A DNA stretch of 64,000 nt from HLUCCA09 sp038757905 (GCA_038757905.1 JBCDGG010000007.1:1-64000), one strand, 5' to 3'; numbered from the stretch's first letter, positions 44,891 through 54,215 are shown. A program made the numbers and translations. The notes: generated by a model not told the origin, from the letters alone.

Positions 44891-46005
44891 CAGAGGATGC
44901 GCGCCTCGGTCTGCGGGTCGAAGGCGACGGCCTTTTCCATGTTGATGGCAAAGGTCGTGGCGCGCCCCGGCGCGACATCGGCGTCCGAGCGCATCCGGCC
45001 CACGCATTCCGCGCCGCCGATGGTGGTGGCCACGAAAGTGTCGGAGCCTGCGGGCTCGGTGACCGTCACGGTGTTCTCGACCCGCTCGACATGGGTCGAG
45101 CGCTGGTCGGCGCCGTCGACATCGGTCAGCGCCTCGGGGCGGATGCCAAGGGTGATCGTCTGGCCGTCATAGCTTTTGAGGTTGGTCGACGGCTCGAAGA
45201 AGGCCAGGCTGATCTTTTCGTTCTTGTCGTTCACCGTGTCGGCATAGACGGCGTTGCCGTCGACCCGCACCTTGGCCGAGACGAGGTTCATCGAGGGCGA
45301 GCCCATGAAAGTGGCCACGAAGAGGTTGGCGGGGGTGTCGTAGATCTCCTTCGGGGTGCCGAGCTGCTGAACATAGCCGCCGTTCATCACGGCGATCCGG
45401 GTAGAGAGGGTCATCGCCTCGATCTGGTCGTGGGTCACGTAGACGATGGTGGTGCCGAGATTCTGGTGCAGCTTCTTGATCTCTGTGCGCATGTCGACGC
45501 GCAGCTTGGCGTCGAGATTCGACAGCGGCTCGTCGAAGAGGAACACGTCGGGGTTGCGCACCAGCGCCCGGCCCATGGCCACACGCTGGCGCTGGCCGCC
45601 CGAAAGCTGACCCGGCTTACGGTCGAGCAGTTGCTCGATCTGGAGGAGCTTGGCCACATCGGCCATCGCCTTGTCGCGCTCGGGCTTGGGTGTGCCGTGC
45701 ATCTCCAGCCCGAAGGTGATGTTCTGGCCGACGCTCATATTGGGGTAGAGCGCGTAGGACTGGAAGACCATGGCGATGTTGCGCTTGGAGGGGTGGACGC
45801 CGTTCATCACCGCGTCCTTGATGCGAATCTCGCCGGAGGTGATCTCCTCCAGCCCCGCAATCATGTTCAGCAGCGTGGACTTGCCGCAGCCCGACGGGCC
45901 GACGAGCACGAGAAACTCCCCCTCCTGCACGGAGATGTCGACCTTGTGGAGGACCTCGACCGCCCCGTAGGATTTGGTCGCGTTGTCGATATCGAGAAAT
46001 CCCAT
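44890..46005 (-). CDS. Sugar-type ABC transporter ATP-binding protein (UgpC/MalK family)
   Basis: The protein has 371 residues. Walker A GPSGCGKST (36-44), signature LSGGQRQR, Walker B VFLFDEPLSNLDAK and H-loop YVTHDQIEAM, followed by a C-terminal TOBE/OB region (about 240-365). The C-terminal part is the regulatory domain of the MalK/UgpC class. It powers the two permeases at 46107 and 46988. Confidence 0.93.
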   Translation of the reverse strand: MGFLDIDNATKSYGAVEVLHKVDISVQEGEFLVLVGPSGCGKSTLLNMIAGLEEITSGEIRIKDAVMNGVHPSKRNIAMVFQSYALYPNMSVGQNITFGLEMHGTPKPERDKAMADVAKLLQIEQLLDRKPGQLSGGQRQRVAMGRALVRNPDVFLFDEPLSNLDAKLRVDMRTEIKKLHQNLGTTIVYVTHDQIEAMTLSTRIAVMNGGYVQQLGTPKEIYDTPANLFVATFMGSPSMNLVSAKVRVDGNAVYADTVNDKNEKISLAFFEPSTNLKSYDGQTITLGIRPEALTDVDGADQRSTHVERVENTVTVTEPAGSDTFVATTIGGAECVGRMRSDADVAPGRATTFAINMEKAVAFDPQTEARIL

Positions 46006-46106
46006 GGGTCAGCTCTCCTGCACGGGTGGCGAGATCGGGTGGGGCGGGACGGGGCGGTAGCGCCGCATCGTGAGAGTATTTCTGCCAAGATGATGGGGCA
46101 TGATCG

Positions 46107-46988
46107 TCATCCCTTGACCGAGCCGGCCATCAGGCCGCGGACGAAGTAGCGCCCGGCGACGATGTAGACGAGCAGGGTGGGCAGCGCGGCGAGGATCGCG
46201 CCGGCGAAGTGGACGTTGTATTCCTTCACCCCCGTCGAGGATTGCACCAGGTTGTTGAGGGCCACTGTCATGGGCGCGCCGCCTCCGCTGGCGAAGGAGG
46301 CGCCGAAGAGGAAGTCGTTCCAGATATTGGTGAACTGCCAGATGATGCAGACCACGGCGATGGGGCCCGACGAGGGCAGCAGGATGCGCCAGAAGATCTG
46401 GAAGAAGCTCGCCCCGTCGATCTGGGCGGCGCGCACCAGTTCGGTGGGAAAGACCGCGTAGTAGTTGCGAAAGTAGAGCGTGGAGAAGCCGATCCCGTAA
46501 ACCACGTGCACGAGGACGAGCCCGGCGGTGGAGCCCGAGAGGCCGAGGAAGCCGAGCACGGCCGCCATGGGGATTAGCACGATCTGGAACGGGATGAAGC
46601 AGGCAAAGAGCATCAGCCCGAAAAGGATCGTGTCGCCCCGGAAGCGCCATTTCGTCAGCACGTAGCCGTTGAGGGCGCCGAGAACGGTGGAGATGGCGAC
46701 GGCTGGCACGACCATCGAGATCGAGTTCCAGAAATAGGGGCGCAGGCCCGTGGGCTCGACGCCGATCTGGGCCGTGGACCAGGCCTTGAGCCAGGGCTCG
46801 ATCGTCCAGACCTGGGGCAGGGACATCATCCCGCCGCCGGTGATCTCGGAGAGCGGTTTCACCGAGTTCACCAGCATCACGTAGAGCGGCAGCATGTAGA
46901 AGAGCGCAAAGAGGATCAGCACCAGATAGATCAGCGTGCGGGTGACGCGCCCGGTGCGGATGGCGGTGTCCTGACTTGCGGCGGCCAT
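46107..46988 (-). CDS. Carbohydrate ABC transporter permease (MalG type)
   Basis: A membrane protein of 293 residues with six helices. The EAA loop reads LVRAAQIDGASFFQIFWRILLP (cited as AAQIDGASFFQ and ILLPS), and VNSVKPLSEI follows the first helix, as in AglG/ThuG proteins. Its ATG shares a base with the stop of the upstream permease gene, so the two subunits are made together. Confidence 0.9.
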   Translation of the reverse strand: MAAASQDTAIRTGRVTRTLIYLVLILFALFYMLPLYVMLVNSVKPLSEITGGGMMSLPQVWTIEPWLKAWSTAQIGVEPTGLRPYFWNSISMVVPAVAISTVLGALNGYVLTKWRFRGDTILFGLMLFACFIPFQIVLIPMAAVLGFLGLSGSTAGLVLVHVVYGIGFSTLYFRNYYAVFPTELVRAAQIDGASFFQIFWRILLPSSGPIAVVCIIWQFTNIWNDFLFGASFASGGGAPMTVALNNLVQSSTGVKEYNVHFAGAILAALPTLLVYIVAGRYFVRGLMAGSVKG

Positions 46989-47905
46989 CACTTCTTCTCC
47001 CGCAATTCGGAATAGAGATAGGGGATCATGATCGCGGCGATGGTCATCAGCATGATCACGGCCGAGGCCGCGCCGATGCCCATCTGGTTGCGGCTGAAGG
47101 TGTAGGAATACATGAAGGTGGCGGGCAGTTCGGTGGCCCGGCCAGGGCCGCCGCCCGTCATGGCGATGACCAGATCGAAGGTCTTGATCGCCAGATGCGC
47201 CAGGATCACGAAGGCCGACAGGAACGCGGGCCGCAATTGGGGGATGATGATCCGGCGGTAGAGGTTCCAGTTCGAGGCGCCGTCCATCTGCGCGGCTTTC
47301 AGGATCTCGTTGTCGATGCCGCGCAGACCGGCGAGAAACATCGCCATGACGAACCCACTCGACTGCCAGACGGCGGCCAGCACGACGGTGTAGATCGCGA
47401 AGTCGCGGTTCTTGATCCAATCGAAGGTGAAGCTGGCCCAGCCCCAGCTTTGGACGATGTTCTCCAGGCCGATAGCGGGGTCGAGGAACCACTTCCACGC
47501 GGTGCCCGTCACGATGAAGCTGAGCGCCATGGGGTAGAGGTAGAGCGGGCGCAGCAGCCCCTCGCCCCGGATCTTCTGGTCGAGGAAGATCGCGAGCATC
47601 AGGCCGAGGGCGCAGCACACCACGATGTAGAGCCCGGCGAAGATCGCCATATTGGTCAGCGCGATCTCCCAATGGGAGAGGCTGAAGAGCTTCTGGTAAT
47701 TGGTGAATCCGATCAGGTCGTAGGCGGGGGCGCCGCCATTGCCGACGAAGGGCAGGATCCGGCTGTCGGTGAACGAGACATAGACCGTGAACAGGATGAA
47801 TCCGTAGACGAAGACGAAGATCAGCGCGAGCGAGGGCGACAGGACGAGCTTGGGCAGCCAGTTTTGCAGTCGCGTCTGGAAATCCGCGTCGGTGCGGGCC
47901 GACAT
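46988..47905 (-). CDS. Carbohydrate ABC transporter permease (MalF type)
   Basis: The protein has 305 residues and six helices. VYGFILFTVYVSFTDSRILP (cited as VYVSFTDS) is the first periplasmic loop region; the EAA loop reads LKAAQMDGASNWNLYRRIIIPQ (cited as AAQMDGASNW and IIIPQ). It pairs with the MalG-type subunit. A hairpin lies in the 68-base gap between it and the binding-protein gene. Confidence 0.9.
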   Translation of the reverse strand: MSARTDADFQTRLQNWLPKLVLSPSLALIFVFVYGFILFTVYVSFTDSRILPFVGNGGAPAYDLIGFTNYQKLFSLSHWEIALTNMAIFAGLYIVVCCALGLMLAIFLDQKIRGEGLLRPLYLYPMALSFIVTGTAWKWFLDPAIGLENIVQSWGWASFTFDWIKNRDFAIYTVVLAAVWQSSGFVMAMFLAGLRGIDNEILKAAQMDGASNWNLYRRIIIPQLRPAFLSAFVILAHLAIKTFDLVIAMTGGGPGRATELPATFMYSYTFSRNQMGIGAASAVIMLMTIAAIMIPYLYSELREKK

Positions 47906-47940
47906 GGCGGGGTCCCCCCTTCTGTGGTCGTGAAGCGGTA

Positions 47941-47964
47941 CGGGGCGGCCCGAAGACCGCCCCG
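47941..47964 (-). promoter_or_regulatory. Hairpin between sugar-binding-protein and permease genes
   Basis: Perfect 8-bp stem (CGGGGCGG with CCGCCCCG, 8-base loop) starting 9 bases after the binding-protein stop and ending 35 bases before the permease start. It has no T-run on the minus strand, so mRNA protection fits better than full termination. Confidence 0.6.
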
Positions 47965-47973
47965 CGGGGAGGA

Positions 47974-49224
47974 TCACTGGGCGATCGAGACCGCGTCTAC
48001 GAGTTCCTCGACCGCGGTTTCGCTGTCGTACTCGCCGTTGAAGTGCGCGGTCACGACGTCGTAGATCGCGTTCTTCACCGCCGCCGGGTTGGCGTGGCCA
48101 TGGGCCATGGAGCCGAAGAGGTTGCCCGAGGACGCGGCCGCGGCGAGGTCGGCCATGCCCTGCTTGCCGCAATCGTCGAAATCGGCATCGGACACGTCGG
48201 TGCGCGCGGGCACGGAGCCCTTGACCACGTTGAAGGCAGACTGGAACGAGGGCGACAGGATCGCCGAGGCCAGCGCGGCCTGCTCGTCGGAGACGACACC
48301 GCCCTGGTCGAACATCATGAACTGGTCGGCGTTGAACGTCACCTGGTCCTGTGTGCCGGGGAAGCGGAAGCACAGGAAATCCTGCCCCGGCACCTTGCCC
48401 GCGTTCAGGAACTCGCCCTTGGCCCAGTCGCCCATCATCTGGAACCCGGCCTCGCCGTTGATGACCATGGCGGTGGCGAGGTTCCAGTCGCGGCCCGAGA
48501 AGTTGTCGTCGACATTGGCGCGGATGAAGGCCATGCGGTCGAACGCTTCCTTCATCGTGTCGGAGCCGAGCGCGTCTTCGTCCATGTCGATGAAGGCGGA
48601 TTTGTAGAAGTCCGGGCCCCCGGCGGACATGGCGACCGCATCGAAGATCGTGGCGTCCTGCCAGGCCTGCCCGCCATGGGCGATGGGCGTCACGCCGGCG
48701 GCGGCGAGCGCCTCGACGGCGGCGACGAATTCGTCCCACGTTTCGGGCACGGCGATGCCGTTGGCGTCGAGCACCTCCTTGTTGGCCCAGACCCAGTTGG
48801 TGGAGTGGACGTTGACGGGGGCCGAGATCCACTTGCCGTCATACTTGGCAAAGGCCTGCAGCGCTTCGGGCACCACATCGTCCCAGCCCTCTTCGGCGGC
48901 CACGGCGTTGAGGTCGGCCAGCGCGCCCTGGGCGCCCCAGTCGAGAATGTCGAAGCCCAGGCCCTGCACGGCGGTGGGCGCGTCGCCGGCGGTGACGCGG
49001 GCGCGCAGCACCGTCATGGCCTGCTCGCCGCCGCCACCGGCCACGGGCATGTCCTGCCAGCCGATGCCCTGGGTCTCCAGATCGCCCTTGAGCACGTTGA
49101 GGGCGGCAGCCTCGCCGCCCGATGTCCACCAGTGCAGCACTTCGACATCGGCCGCTTGCGCAAGGCTGCCCGTGAGGGCCAGCATCGCGGCGGCGGATGT
49201 CGTCGTCTTCATCAGATTACGCAT
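47974..49224 (-). CDS. Carbohydrate ABC transporter substrate-binding protein (family 1)
   Basis: A periplasmic protein of 416 residues. The signal peptide runs to about residue 24 (ALTGSLAQAA). The mature N-terminus VEVLHWWTSGGEAAALN is typical of receptors for sugars or polyols; MGDWAKGEF lies in the middle. The GGAGGAAACC site supports the ATG at 49224; MKTT five codons later is an alternative. It is the capture component of the operon's transporter; the ligand is unknown. Confidence 0.9.
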   Translation of the reverse strand: MRNLMKTTTSAAAMLALTGSLAQAADVEVLHWWTSGGEAAALNVLKGDLETQGIGWQDMPVAGGGGEQAMTVLRARVTAGDAPTAVQGLGFDILDWGAQGALADLNAVAAEEGWDDVVPEALQAFAKYDGKWISAPVNVHSTNWVWANKEVLDANGIAVPETWDEFVAAVEALAAAGVTPIAHGGQAWQDATIFDAVAMSAGGPDFYKSAFIDMDEDALGSDTMKEAFDRMAFIRANVDDNFSGRDWNLATAMVINGEAGFQMMGDWAKGEFLNAGKVPGQDFLCFRFPGTQDQVTFNADQFMMFDQGGVVSDEQAALASAILSPSFQSAFNVVKGSVPARTDVSDADFDDCGKQGMADLAAAASSGNLFGSMAHGHANPAAVKNAIYDVVTAHFNGEYDSETAVEELVDAVSIAQ

Positions 49225-49287
49225 TGGTTTCCTCCCGTATTGCGTAACGTCTTATGTGTTTGCGCGACTCCCACCGCGCGCTTCTGG

Positions 49288-50814
49288 TCAGACCCACATC
49301 GGGCGCGTTTTTCCGATGCGCATCTGGACAGTCTTCGTTTCCAGGAATTCGTCGATCCCGTTGGGGCCGAGTTCGCGCCCCAGCCCGCTTTCCTTGACCC
49401 CGCCGAAGGGCAGTTCGGGGTAGCCGTCCATCCAGGTGTTCGTCCAAACCGTGCCGGCGCGGACCTTGCGCGCGAAGGCCAGGCAGGTGTGGACGTTCTC
49501 GCTCCAGACGCCTGCAGACAGGCCGTAGGCCGCGCCGTTGGCAAGCGCGATGGCCTCCTCGAACGTGCGGAACGTGAGAACGGATAACACAGGCCCAAAG
49601 ACCTCCTCGTGCGCAATGGGCATGTTAGCGGTAACGCCCGACACGACCGTGGGCTGGTAGAAGTGCCCGGTCAAGCCCTCAACCGCGATCGGGCCGCCTC
49701 CGAGTAAAACTGACGCACCCCCGGCTTCGGCGTCCTTCACGTAGCCGTCGATCTTGGCCTGATGTTCGGGCGAGATGATCGCGCCCACCTTGGTGGCCGG
49801 GTTCAGCGGATCGCCGAAGGGCACCTTGCGCGAGAGCGCCACGACTTTGTCGGTCAGCGCTTCGGCCACCTCCTCGTGTACGATGATGCGGGAGCCGGAA
49901 TTGCAGCATTCGCCCGCGTTGAAATAGACGCCGAAGGCAATGGCATCCGCCGCCTGATCGAGATCGGCATCGGAAAAGACCACCTGCGGGTTCTTGCCGC
50001 CCAGTTCCAGCGACACCTTCTTCAGCGTGCCCGAGGTGGCCGCGACGATGGCCTTGCCCACCCCGGTGGAGCCGGTGAAGGACACCATGTCGACCTCCGG
50101 ATCGGTCGTCATCAGCGCGCCGACCGGGTCGCCGTAGCCCAGAACGATGTTGACGACGCCCGCGGGCAGGCCCGCCTCGATCAGCAGCTCCCCCAGCAGA
50201 ACCGTGGTGGCGGAGGTCATTTCCGACGGCTTGACCACCGCGGTGCAGCCGGCGGCGAGGGCAAAAGGCAGCTTTTGCGACACGATCAGCAGAGGAAAGT
50301 TCCAGGGCGTGATGATCGACACCACGCCGATGGGCTCCTTCAGGACCATGCCCAGCATGTCGGCGCCGAGTGCATTCTGGCTTTGGCCGCGGATGTTCCA
50401 GGCCAGCGTCGCGGCATATCGCCAGATTTGCGCCGCGCCCTCGATCTCGGCCTCGGCCTGGGAGATCGGCTTGCCGCTTTCCATCGTCTCATAGAGCGCC
50501 AGACGGGCGCGCTGCGCGTCGATCAGGTCGGCCACGCGCGACAGCACGCGGGCACGGTCGGCCCCCGCCAGCTCGGACCAGCACCCGTCGTCGAAGGCCG
50601 CGCGCGCGGCGCCGATGGCGGCGCGCACGTCCTCCGCGCCGCCCTGGCTGGCGACCGACACGGGCTGGCCGTTCGCGGGCGACCGCCGCTCGAAGGTTGC
50701 GCCGGAGGCGGAGGTCACCCAGTCGCCGCCGATCAGGTGACGGAGCGTCAGGGTCCCCTCCGGCGGCGCAACGGCGCCGTCTCCGGAGATCAGCGTCAGA
50801 TCGTGGGTCGTCAC
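49288..50814 (-). CDS. Aldehyde dehydrogenase (NAD(P)+-dependent, betaine-aldehyde type)
   Basis: The protein has 508 residues. Catalytic E270 is in SLELGGKNP and the nucleophile C304 in FNAGECCNSGSR, 34 residues apart as in human ALDH2. The cofactor stretch is TPWNFPLL, and K195 with E198 shows in VVKPSEMTS. It should oxidise the aldehyde made by a GMC enzyme to an acid. It overlaps the enoyl-CoA hydratase gene by 4 bases. Confidence 0.92.
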   Translation of the reverse strand: MTTHDLTLISGDGAVAPPEGTLTLRHLIGGDWVTSASGATFERRSPANGQPVSVASQGGAEDVRAAIGAARAAFDDGCWSELAGADRARVLSRVADLIDAQRARLALYETMESGKPISQAEAEIEGAAQIWRYAATLAWNIRGQSQNALGADMLGMVLKEPIGVVSIITPWNFPLLIVSQKLPFALAAGCTAVVKPSEMTSATTVLLGELLIEAGLPAGVVNIVLGYGDPVGALMTTDPEVDMVSFTGSTGVGKAIVAATSGTLKKVSLELGGKNPQVVFSDADLDQAADAIAFGVYFNAGECCNSGSRIIVHEEVAEALTDKVVALSRKVPFGDPLNPATKVGAIISPEHQAKIDGYVKDAEAGGASVLLGGGPIAVEGLTGHFYQPTVVSGVTANMPIAHEEVFGPVLSVLTFRTFEEAIALANGAAYGLSAGVWSENVHTCLAFARKVRAGTVWTNTWMDGYPELPFGGVKESGLGRELGPNGIDEFLETKTVQMRIGKTRPMWV

Positions 50815-51587
50815 GTTGGGTCATCCTCGTATTGCGGGGTGCGCTTTTCCAAGAAGGCGGCGACGCCTTCGGCCTTGTCGGCCGTCGGGGCCATCGCGGC
50901 CCCGGCCAGCGCCTCGATGCTCGCCGCTGTGTCCTCTCCGATGGCGGCAGAGATCATCCACTTCGCCGTTTCGGTGGCCTGGGGCGCGCTTGCGGCGATC
51001 CGGGCGGCCAGACGCTGCGCCTCGGCCAGCGGATCGTCCGACACGGCGTTCAGAAAGCCGATCTGATAGGCCCGCTCGGCGGACAGGCGCGCCCCGGTCA
51101 GGGCCATTTCCTTCAGGATCGCGGGCGGGATCTGGCCCGCCAGCCGTTGCGTGCCGGACCATCCCGGCACGATGCCGACGCCGCTCTCGGGCAGAGCAAA
51201 GCTGGCCGAAGGGGCCGCCACGCGCAGATCGCAGGTCGCGGCCAGTTCCAGCCCGCCGCCCATGGCCGGGCCCGACAGCACCCCGATCAGCGGCACGGGC
51301 AGGCGCGCGAGCCGGTCGAACACGCGGTGGCCGCGCCGGATCCAGTCGCGCGAGAAGCTGCGCGGGTCGAGCGCGGCCCATTCACGGATATTGGCGCCCA
51401 CGCAAAAGGCGCGCGCGCCCTCCGCCGTCAGAAGTACCGCGCGTATGCGCGGTTCCGCTTCGACCGTCGCGCAATGGGCCTCCAGCGCGTCGAGCATCTC
51501 CACGGTCAGCGCGTTCAGCTTCGCGGGGTTGTCGAGCCGGATCTCGGCCCGCGCGCCGTCGATCCGCAGATGCACCGCACCGCTCAC
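50811..51587 (-). CDS. Enoyl-CoA hydratase/isomerase family protein
   Basis: The protein has 258 residues. AFCVGANIREWAALD and GPAMGGGLELAATCDLRVA (cited as GPAMGGGLELA) form the crotonase oxyanion hole; the C-terminal helix FLEKRTPQY follows. It acts on an acyl-CoA: hydration, isomerisation or C-C cleavage. Next to a CoA-transferase gene (overlap of 4 bases) the likely order is CoA activation, then this step. Confidence 0.9.
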   Translation of the reverse strand: MSGAVHLRIDGARAEIRLDNPAKLNALTVEMLDALEAHCATVEAEPRIRAVLLTAEGARAFCVGANIREWAALDPRSFSRDWIRRGHRVFDRLARLPVPLIGVLSGPAMGGGLELAATCDLRVAAPSASFALPESGVGIVPGWSGTQRLAGQIPPAILKEMALTGARLSAERAYQIGFLNAVSDDPLAEAQRLAARIAASAPQATETAKWMISAAIGEDTAASIEALAGAAMAPTADKAEGVAAFLEKRTPQYEDDPT

Positions 51588-53155
51588 AGGACCAGCCCCA
51601 TCGGCCCGTCCGCCAGCAGCGACACCGGCATGCGCGCGGCATTCCCGGCCACCTTCACCCGCCCGCCGGAGGCCGCGACGATATCCTCCGCGGGGTCGAT
51701 CCCCGGCATGATCTCGGTCGCCAGCAGCCCGTCCGCCTCCAGCCGCATCACGCAGCGTTCGGTGACGTAGAGCACCTCCTGCCCGCGTGCCCGCGCCCGT
51801 TGCCCGGCAAAGGTGACGTGCTCGACCTCCTCCACCATCTTGGTGAACCTGCCCTTTTGGGCCACGCGAATGCCGTCGGGCGCCATATCCAACTTGGCGC
51901 CGGCCTCGAAATAGCCGGAAAAGACGATCTTGCGCGCATTCGCCGTGATATCGACAAAGCCGCCGCAGCCGGCGGTCAGATAGGGCTTCTTGCCCAGCTT
52001 GGAGACGTTGACGTTGCCGTTGCGGTCGACCTCCAGGAACGATAGGAACGACACGTCGAAACCGCCGCCCTGAAAGTAGGTGAACTGCGCGGGCGAGGGC
52101 AGGATCGCGTCGGCGTTCGACGCACAGCCGAAGGCGAAGCCGGTGAGGGGCACACCGCCCACCGCGCCCTGCTCGATGGCCCAGGTGACGGCTTGCGGGT
52201 ACCCCTCCTCGACCAGGATGCGGGGCACGTTGGCCGAGATCCCGAAGCCCAGATTGGCGCTGTGCCCGGCCCGAAGCTCCATCGCCGCGCGGCGGGCGAT
52301 CACCTTTTCGATGCCCGGCTCGGTGTGCGAAAAGCTGTCCCAGGGGCGCATGATCTCGCCCGAGATGGCGGGGTCGTAGTCGGTTTCGGTGGTCTGTTTC
52401 TGCTCCGGGTCGACGACGATCAGATCCACCAGATGCCCCGGCACATGCACGTCATGCGGGCGCAAGGAGCCTGCCGCCGTCACCCGCTTGACCTGCGCGA
52501 TCACCAGCCCGCGATGGTTGCGCACCGCGATGGCCTGATCGAGCGCGCCAAGATAGGCGCCCTCGTGCTCGAAGGTCAGGTTGCCGTTCTCATCTGCCGT
52601 AGTGGCGCGGATGACGGCGACATCGGGCACGATGTTGGGGAAATGCAGCCAGGTCTCGCCCAGCATCTCGTGGCGGTGCACCACCGGCGCGGCGGCCCCG
52701 CTTGCATTCATCGCGCAGCCCTCGCGGACGGGGTCGACGAAGGTCTCCAGCCCCACCTGCGTCAGCACGCCGGGGCGGCGGGCGGCCACGTCGCGATGCA
52801 TGTCGAACAGGATGCCGGAGGGGATGTTGTAGGCCGCCACGCGGTCCTCGACGATCATCTTCCAGATCTCCGGCATCTCCATCGACGAGGGCCCGCTGGG
52901 GTAGGAGCCCGCCAGGATGCGCGTCAGCAGCCCATCCTTGGCGATGTGGTCGATCCCCTTGATGCCGTACATGTCGCCCGCCGCAATGGGGTGCAGCGTT
53001 GTCAGGTTGCGCGGGTGTCCCTCGGCATCGAAGCGCGCGCCCAGCGCCGCCAGCACCTTGTCCGGGCAGCCCAGTCCGGACGAGGAGGAGACCGTGACAA
53101 CGGCCCCGTCCGCAATGCGGGCGACGGCGTCTTGCGCGGAAACAACCTTGCCCAT
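51584..53155 (-). CDS. Acyl-CoA:acetate/3-ketoacid CoA-transferase (fused alpha-beta)
   Basis: The protein has 523 residues. Both halves of a family-I CoA-transferase are in one chain: the N-terminal alpha part with ILAGSYPSGPS and the C-terminal part with WAIEQGAVGGVP, where E328 is the likely catalytic glutamate. YdiF-type enzymes have the same layout. It moves CoA from acetyl- or succinyl-CoA to the pathway's acid. It begins 1 base before the end of the preceding dehydrogenase gene's spacer and is followed by the hydratase. Confidence 0.88.
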   Translation of the reverse strand: MGKVVSAQDAVARIADGAVVTVSSSSGLGCPDKVLAALGARFDAEGHPRNLTTLHPIAAGDMYGIKGIDHIAKDGLLTRILAGSYPSGPSSMEMPEIWKMIVEDRVAAYNIPSGILFDMHRDVAARRPGVLTQVGLETFVDPVREGCAMNASGAAAPVVHRHEMLGETWLHFPNIVPDVAVIRATTADENGNLTFEHEGAYLGALDQAIAVRNHRGLVIAQVKRVTAAGSLRPHDVHVPGHLVDLIVVDPEQKQTTETDYDPAISGEIMRPWDSFSHTEPGIEKVIARRAAMELRAGHSANLGFGISANVPRILVEEGYPQAVTWAIEQGAVGGVPLTGFAFGCASNADAILPSPAQFTYFQGGGFDVSFLSFLEVDRNGNVNVSKLGKKPYLTAGCGGFVDITANARKIVFSGYFEAGAKLDMAPDGIRVAQKGRFTKMVEEVEHVTFAGQRARARGQEVLYVTERCVMRLEADGLLATEIMPGIDPAEDIVAASGGRVKVAGNAARMPVSLLADGPMGLVL

Positions 53156-53156
53156 C

Positions 53157-54158
53157 TCACTGCGCTCCGTAGTCGACTGTCACGCGCCGCCCGGAGGTGG
53201 CGGCATCCTTCACCGCCAGGGCAACCGCGAGGGATTTGATGCCGTCCTCCCCTGTCGCGGCCGGGCTGCCCTTGCCGGCAACGGCTTCCATGAACAGGCC
53301 CATGGAGCGCTCGTAGAGGTTGTGATCGCTGAAGGGGACGGCGGTGTCCTGTCCGTCGCGTCGGAGGACGACCTCGCCCACCGGCTGCTGCGTCATGACG
53401 CCGGTGGCCAGGATCGACCCGTGCGTGCCGTGTACCTCGAAGGATGTGCCCGCATGCCGGATCGTGAAGCCCTCATGGGTTTCGACGAGCACGCCCGACG
53501 GCATTTGCCAGACCGACATCACACTGTCTTCGACGCCCTGCCCCAGGCTGTCGCTGCGTTCGATGGCGACGACCTCGCGCGGGTCCTCCTGCAGATGGAA
53601 CCGCACCGTGTCGGCGTCGTGCACCACGATGTCCGGGATCACGCCCCCCCCGGCCGCCGCGTTGTCGATGCGCCAGCCCTGAAGATTTGCGGGAAGGTAG
53701 ACGGCATGGGCCACGCGCACCGCTTGCACCTCGCCGACCTCGCCGCCTTCGATCATCTCGCGGATCTTGAGGTGCGACCCGGCGTTGCGCAGGTGGTGAT
53801 TCGTGGCGAAGACCACGCCCGCATCCGCCGCGGCCGCGACCATCTCGTGGGCGTCGGGCAGGGTCATGGCCAGGGGCTTTTCGCACATCACGTGCTTTCC
53901 CGCGGCGATGGCCGCCATCGCTTGGGGATGGTGCTTTTCGTTCGTCGTCGAGACGTAGACGGCGCCGATGCCGGGGTCGGCCAGCAACGCGTCGAGATCG
54001 GTGTAGGCAGCGTCGATCCCGTGCTGTGCCGCATAGTCTTCGCCGCGGCGGGCGTCGCTGCTCAGAACCGCGGTGACGGCGTTTCCGCTCTGGGCCCGGA
54101 TTGCCGCGATCATGTGCTGGGACGCAATGGTGCTGGCCCCAATCAACCCCCAGTTCAT
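53157..54158 (-). CDS. Gfo/Idh/MocA-family dehydrogenase
   Basis: The protein has 333 residues. The Rossmann start is WGLIGASTIASQHM (3-16), and VMCEKPLAMTLPDA holds the E-K-P motif with its conserved lysine. The C-terminal part is the usual alpha/beta substrate domain. It oxidises a hydroxyl of a sugar or inositol-like ring with NAD(P). It is the first gene of the long operon; the AGGGAGGG site fixes ATG 54158 although the frame is open for 14 more codons. Confidence 0.9.
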   Translation of the reverse strand: MNWGLIGASTIASQHMIAAIRAQSGNAVTAVLSSDARRGEDYAAQHGIDAAYTDLDALLADPGIGAVYVSTTNEKHHPQAMAAIAAGKHVMCEKPLAMTLPDAHEMVAAAADAGVVFATNHHLRNAGSHLKIREMIEGGEVGEVQAVRVAHAVYLPANLQGWRIDNAAAGGGVIPDIVVHDADTVRFHLQEDPREVVAIERSDSLGQGVEDSVMSVWQMPSGVLVETHEGFTIRHAGTSFEVHGTHGSILATGVMTQQPVGEVVLRRDGQDTAVPFSDHNLYERSMGLFMEAVAGKGSPAATGEDGIKSLAVALAVKDAATSGRRVTVDYGAQ

Positions 54159-54181
54159 GCGGCCCTCCCTGCTGCCATATT

Positions 54182-54195
54182 TTGGAACGATCCAA
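54182..54195. promoter_or_regulatory. LacI-type operator 1 (proximal)
   Basis: TTGGAACGATCCAA is palindromic except for one central pair. Its centre is 21 bp from that of the second site, two helical turns. It lies 24 bp before the first operon gene (Gfo/Idh/MocA), so bound repressor would block transcription or early elongation. Confidence 0.7.
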
Positions 54196-54203
54196 CTCAT
54201 AAA

Positions 54204-54215
54204 TGGAACGTTCCA
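54204..54215. promoter_or_regulatory. LacI-type operator 2 (distal)
   Basis: TGGAACGTTCCA is a perfect 12-bp palindrome with the central CG step typical of LacI-family sites. It is the better of the two copies. Together with operator 1 it suggests cooperative binding of the LacI protein encoded at 38868. Confidence 0.75.
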
